The notes under the pieces were generated by a model. The model was not told the origin of the DNA. It saw nothing but the letters and a program-made list of their open reading frames with translations, and made no database searches. A program made the position numbers and the translations under genes. From contig CAMLQS010000238.1 of assembly GCA_946482165.1 (NCBI GenBank), positions 1 to 7,795 on the forward strand: a stretch of DNA of 7,795 bases. The letters are read 5' to 3'. Each line of letters begins with the position of its first letter. Within the stretch, counting starts at the first letter, position 1. The stretch is from an uncultured Verrucomicrobiota bacterium. Lineage in GTDB: Bacteria > Verrucomicrobiota > Verrucomicrobiae > Opitutales > Opitutaceae. Below, piece by piece: positions 5,544 to 7,795 of this stretch.

Positions 5544-5665
5544 GAGCGAGAACCCACGGCTGGTTGGCGGGGTTGCGCGCCGCGCCGGGGCGCGGCGGAC
5601 GGGGTGCTTGCCTTCGCGGGCGCCGAGGCTTGCGCGCCTGGGCGCGACGGCGTCCCTCCAAATGA
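5540..5665 (+). CDS. Possible 41-residue Arg-rich peptide, doubtful gene
   Basis: This ORF begins with an ATG overlapping the RQC-like stop (ATGA, 5540-5543) and is preceded by AAAGGAGG at ideal spacing, which is the usual sign of a translationally coupled second gene. The product has 41 residues, including 12 Arg and one Lys with no Asp or Glu, three Trp-free stretches of Gly/Arg, and no recognised domain. Against it, most of its length covers two perfect GC palindromes (5578-5597 and 5633-5646) of a kind typical of intergenic repeats. It could be a real basic peptide, the remnant of a longer gene, or a chance frame through a repeat. I do not assign a function. Confidence 0.25.
   Translation: MRARTHGWLAGLRAAPGRGGRGACLRGRRGLRAWARRRPSK
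5578..5597. repeat. Long GC palindrome between convergent genes
   Basis: CGCCGCGCC (5578-5586) and GGCGCGGCG (5589-5597) are perfect 9-base arms around GG. As RNA the structure would close with a 4-base loop and an 8-bp stem. It lies between the convergent RQC-like and large helical-protein genes, where a bidirectional terminator or a REP-like element would be expected. No T-tract follows on either side. Confidence 0.45.
5633..5646. repeat. Second GC palindrome in the convergent gap
   Basis: CGCGCC (5633-5638), TG, GGCGCG (5641-5646) is a perfect inverted repeat. On the minus strand the surrounding sequence reads GGAGGGACGCCGTC followed by this palindrome. That opening resembles, from memory, dispersed intergenic repeats in Verrucomicrobiota. 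The gap from 5666 to 5710 shows no further feature. Confidence 0.35.
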
Positions 5666-5710
5666 CAGCACCGCGCTCCTGGCGCTTTCGGGACCGTCCG
5701 CCGCGGTTTC

Positions 5711-7795
5711 TTATTTCTCGGGCTGACTGGAGGAGGCGCTTGCAGCCGGGGCGGGGTCGAGATCGCTGAGCAGGTCTTTGCTCACGCGTTCGATGCCGAG
5801 GCGGGCAAGGGAACTGGCGGGATAGAGCGACTGGGCGGCGAGCCACTGGGTGAGGGCGGCGGAGGAGCGGCCGGCTTCCTCGTGGCGCTTGGCGGTATCG
5901 ATGTGGCCGACGAAGGCCGCGACCCGGGGGGCGAGTTCGGCGCGGCGTTGATTGACCTGCACGTCGCCGGGAACGAGGGCGGACGCGTTGTCGAGGGCCT
6001 CCCATGCGGCGAAGGCGTTGTTTTGCGCGAGGAGTTCCTGGGCCTGGGCGAGGAAGATTTCCACCCGGGAAAGTTGTTCGATGATCTCCTTGAGGCGAGG
6101 GCCGCGGACGGCGTCGGTGAGGAGGGCGATGGCGAGTTCGCTGCGCTGCTCGTAGAGACGGCGGAGGTCGTTGCGCTTGACCGCGTCGTCAAAGAGCAGG
6201 GCGGCCTGCGAGCCGAGATCGACCTGCTGGGCCATGTTTTCGGTGTAGGTCTTGATGGCCGGATTGAGCGGCCAGAGGGACGCGGCGCGCTGGACGCCCT
6301 CCTGGGCGCGGAGAAAGTCGCCGGTTGCGGCGGCTTGCTGGGCGGCGTAGAGCGCGAGCGTGCTCATGCGCTGGGCGGCGCGGATGGCGGAAACGGCCTC
6401 GCTGGAGCGAAAGTCTTTGGCGGTGTTGGCGATCTCCGTGACGAGTTTGTCGACGGCGTCGAAGTCTTTCAGGTCGGCGAGCTTTCGGGCCTGGTCGACC
6501 TGGCGGTAGAGGGAGAGGAGGACCTGCTTTTTTTCGCGTTCGAAGCCGGCGACGGCGGGAGTGTATTCGCCGAGGAAGAAGGTTTCCTGGAGGCGTTCGA
6601 GGGCGCCGACGAGCTGGCCGTCCTCGTAGTTGGCGCGGACGGCGCCCATGGCGGCCTCGGTGTCGTTGATGGCCTCGCGGGAAAGGTATTCCAGGGTTTC
6701 GACGGTGAGGGCGAGGTCGCTGGAAGGGAGAAAGGACTGGATCTCCTTCTGGCCGACCTCGAGCTGCTGGGCGGAGCCCTTGAAGGTGTAGCGGTAGAAG
6801 CTGGCGGCGATGAGGCAGTGCTGGAAGCGGCGCTGGAGAAAGAGCTGCACGAGCGCGGTCTGGAACTGGAGCTTTGCCTGCACGCCGGTGAGAACGGAGC
6901 CGGTTTCGGAGGCTTTGATTTTGGCCTCGGTTTCGGCGAGTTCGCGGGCGCGGAAGGCCTGGGCGACCGGATCGAAGCCGTCGGGCTTTCGTTTGCCGTC
7001 GTTCGCGTTCGAATTCGTCTGGGCCCGGTTGTTGTTGTTCCGGTTGGTGGTGTTGCCCGCGGTGTTGCTGCTGTTGCCGGCGTTGACCTGGGGGCTGACG
7101 TTGCCGGCGGCCTCGGTGGCCTCGGCGAGCGCGCCGGTCGTGGTGTCGTAGCCTTTGCGCGCCATGGCGTCGCCCGAGCCGATGATGCCGAGCTGCTGCT
7201 GGCGGCGGATGCGGGCGAGTTCGCCGGAGGTGACGGCGAGGGCGTCGCGTTCGTCGCGGATGCGCCAGGCGTTGAAGACCTGGTTGGCGACGGCGAGGGA
7301 GGCGCCGCCGTCGGCCTCGTATTCACTGGCGCGATACAAAAGCTGCCAGGCCTGGCGAAGGTTTTGGGCGCCGGCCTCGCCGGTGCGGGTGGAGAGGAGC
7401 TTGAAGATCTCGTCGAGGACGCCGCGGTAGACCTCGTTGTCGATGGACTCGGGCTGCGAGAGGTAGCGCTCGAAGCGGGCGCGGAAGACCCGCATCTGGC
7501 CGAGGTTGTAGGTGTGGCCCTTGTAGGTGAGGGTGCCGTCCTCCGGGTTGAAGGCGTCGGAGTCGGTGTCGAAGGACTTCTCGATCACCTTGAGGAGGGT
7601 GTTGCTTTCGAGGTTGGCGGTGCCGAGGCCGTTGAACGCCGACTCGGCGGCGGATTTCGGGGCGCCTTGGCCGGAGGCGGCCGCGCCGGGCACAGGCGGC
7701 GCGGAGGGCGCGGAAGGGGCGGCGGGAAGGGCGGGTGCGGCGGGCGGGGTCTGGGCGAGGAGCGGACCGGCGGCCAGGGCGAGGAGAAAGAGGGA
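5711..7795 (-). CDS. Large exported alpha-helical TPR-like protein, 5'-truncated by the window
   Basis: The frame is open to the right edge, giving 694 residues with the true start outside. The first residues visible (SLFLLLALAAGPLLAQ) are the hydrophobic core and probable cleavage site of a signal peptide, so little is missing. An internal GTG at 7691-7693 should not be taken as the start. After an Ala/Pro linker (about 17-45) comes a helical domain (about 60-230), then an Asn-rich linker (about 238-267, 6995-7084), then a long helical C-terminal half. Three stretches there look like TPR-type helix pairs (about 481-522, 581-621 and 631-671), and a C-terminal Ala/Ser tail ends at PEK. I do not recognise the family. 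An exported, periplasmic scaffold or protein-protein interaction role is an inference from TPR-like architecture. No catalytic motif was seen. The codon pattern matches the neighbouring genes, and the gene ends convergent with the RQC-like gene. Confidence 0.85.
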   Translation of the reverse strand, partial: SLFLLALAAGPLLAQTPPAAPALPAAPSAPSAPPVPGAAASGQGAPKSAAESAFNGLGTANLESNTLLKVIEKSFDTDSDAFNPEDGTLTYKGHTYNLGQMRVFRARFERYLSQPESIDNEVYRGVLDEIFKLLSTRTGEAGAQNLRQAWQLLYRASEYEADGGASLAVANQVFNAWRIRDERDALAVTSGELARIRRQQQLGIIGSGDAMARKGYDTTTGALAEATEAAGNVSPQVNAGNSSNTAGNTTNRNNNNRAQTNSNANDGKRKPDGFDPVAQAFRARELAETEAKIKASETGSVLTGVQAKLQFQTALVQLFLQRRFQHCLIAASFYRYTFKGSAQQLEVGQKEIQSFLPSSDLALTVETLEYLSREAINDTEAAMGAVRANYEDGQLVGALERLQETFFLGEYTPAVAGFEREKKQVLLSLYRQVDQARKLADLKDFDAVDKLVTEIANTAKDFRSSEAVSAIRAAQRMSTLALYAAQQAAATGDFLRAQEGVQRAASLWPLNPAIKTYTENMAQQVDLGSQAALLFDDAVKRNDLRRLYEQRSELAIALLTDAVRGPRLKEIIEQLSRVEIFLAQAQELLAQNNAFAAWEALDNASALVPGDVQVNQRRAELAPRVAAFVGHIDTAKRHEEAGRSSAALTQWLAAQSLYPASSLARLGIERVSKDLLSDLDPAPAASASSSQPEK

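Overview
The window is a very GC-rich bacterial segment that most resembles Verrucomicrobiota, probably Opitutales/Opitutaceae. This placement is an inference from family recognition and no search was run. Three things support it: a beta-rich exported protein with a PEP-CTERM sorting tail of the kind common in that group, intergenic palindrome-rich repeats of a type I associate with those genomes, and starts that mostly lack a clear Shine-Dalgarno. The window looks like ordinary chromosome. I see no tRNA, rRNA, CRISPR array, transposase or phage gene.

Layout, left to right. Positions 1-100 are an A-free, 76% G stretch that is probably a contig-end sequencing artefact. Positions 101-379 hold no gene but contain small hairpins downstream of the first gene. 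A GT-B (GT4-type) glycosyltransferase lies on the minus strand at 380-1570. A 485-base divergent region separates it from a plus-strand two-CBS-domain protein at 2056-2466. A compact palindromic repeat (2531-2600) lies between the CBS gene and a convergent minus-strand rhomboid-like membrane protein (2605-3486). Upstream of the rhomboid gene on the same strand, and separated from it by a strong hairpin, is the PEP-CTERM protein (3598-4992). Divergent from that is a small plus-strand gene for a free-standing RQC-like winged-helix domain (5184-5543). It is overlapped at its stop by a doubtful 41-codon ORF (5540-5665) that has an excellent ribosome binding site. The rest (5711-7795) is the C-terminal 694 residues of a large exported alpha-helical, TPR-like protein on the minus strand. 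Its true start lies beyond the window.

The genes do not form one obvious pathway. Two encode exported proteins (PEP-CTERM and the large helical protein), one an integral membrane protein, one a probable sugar transferase, and two small domains with probable nucleotide-sensing (CBS) and nucleic-acid-binding (RQC) roles. The points most worth following up are: the rhomboid homologue, which has lost its serine nucleophile and its oxyanion-hole His and Asn but kept the catalytic His; the orphan RQC domain and the overlapping ORF after it; the repeat at 2531-2600; and the palindrome cluster with the extended C-terminal tail at the end of the PEP-CTERM gene.
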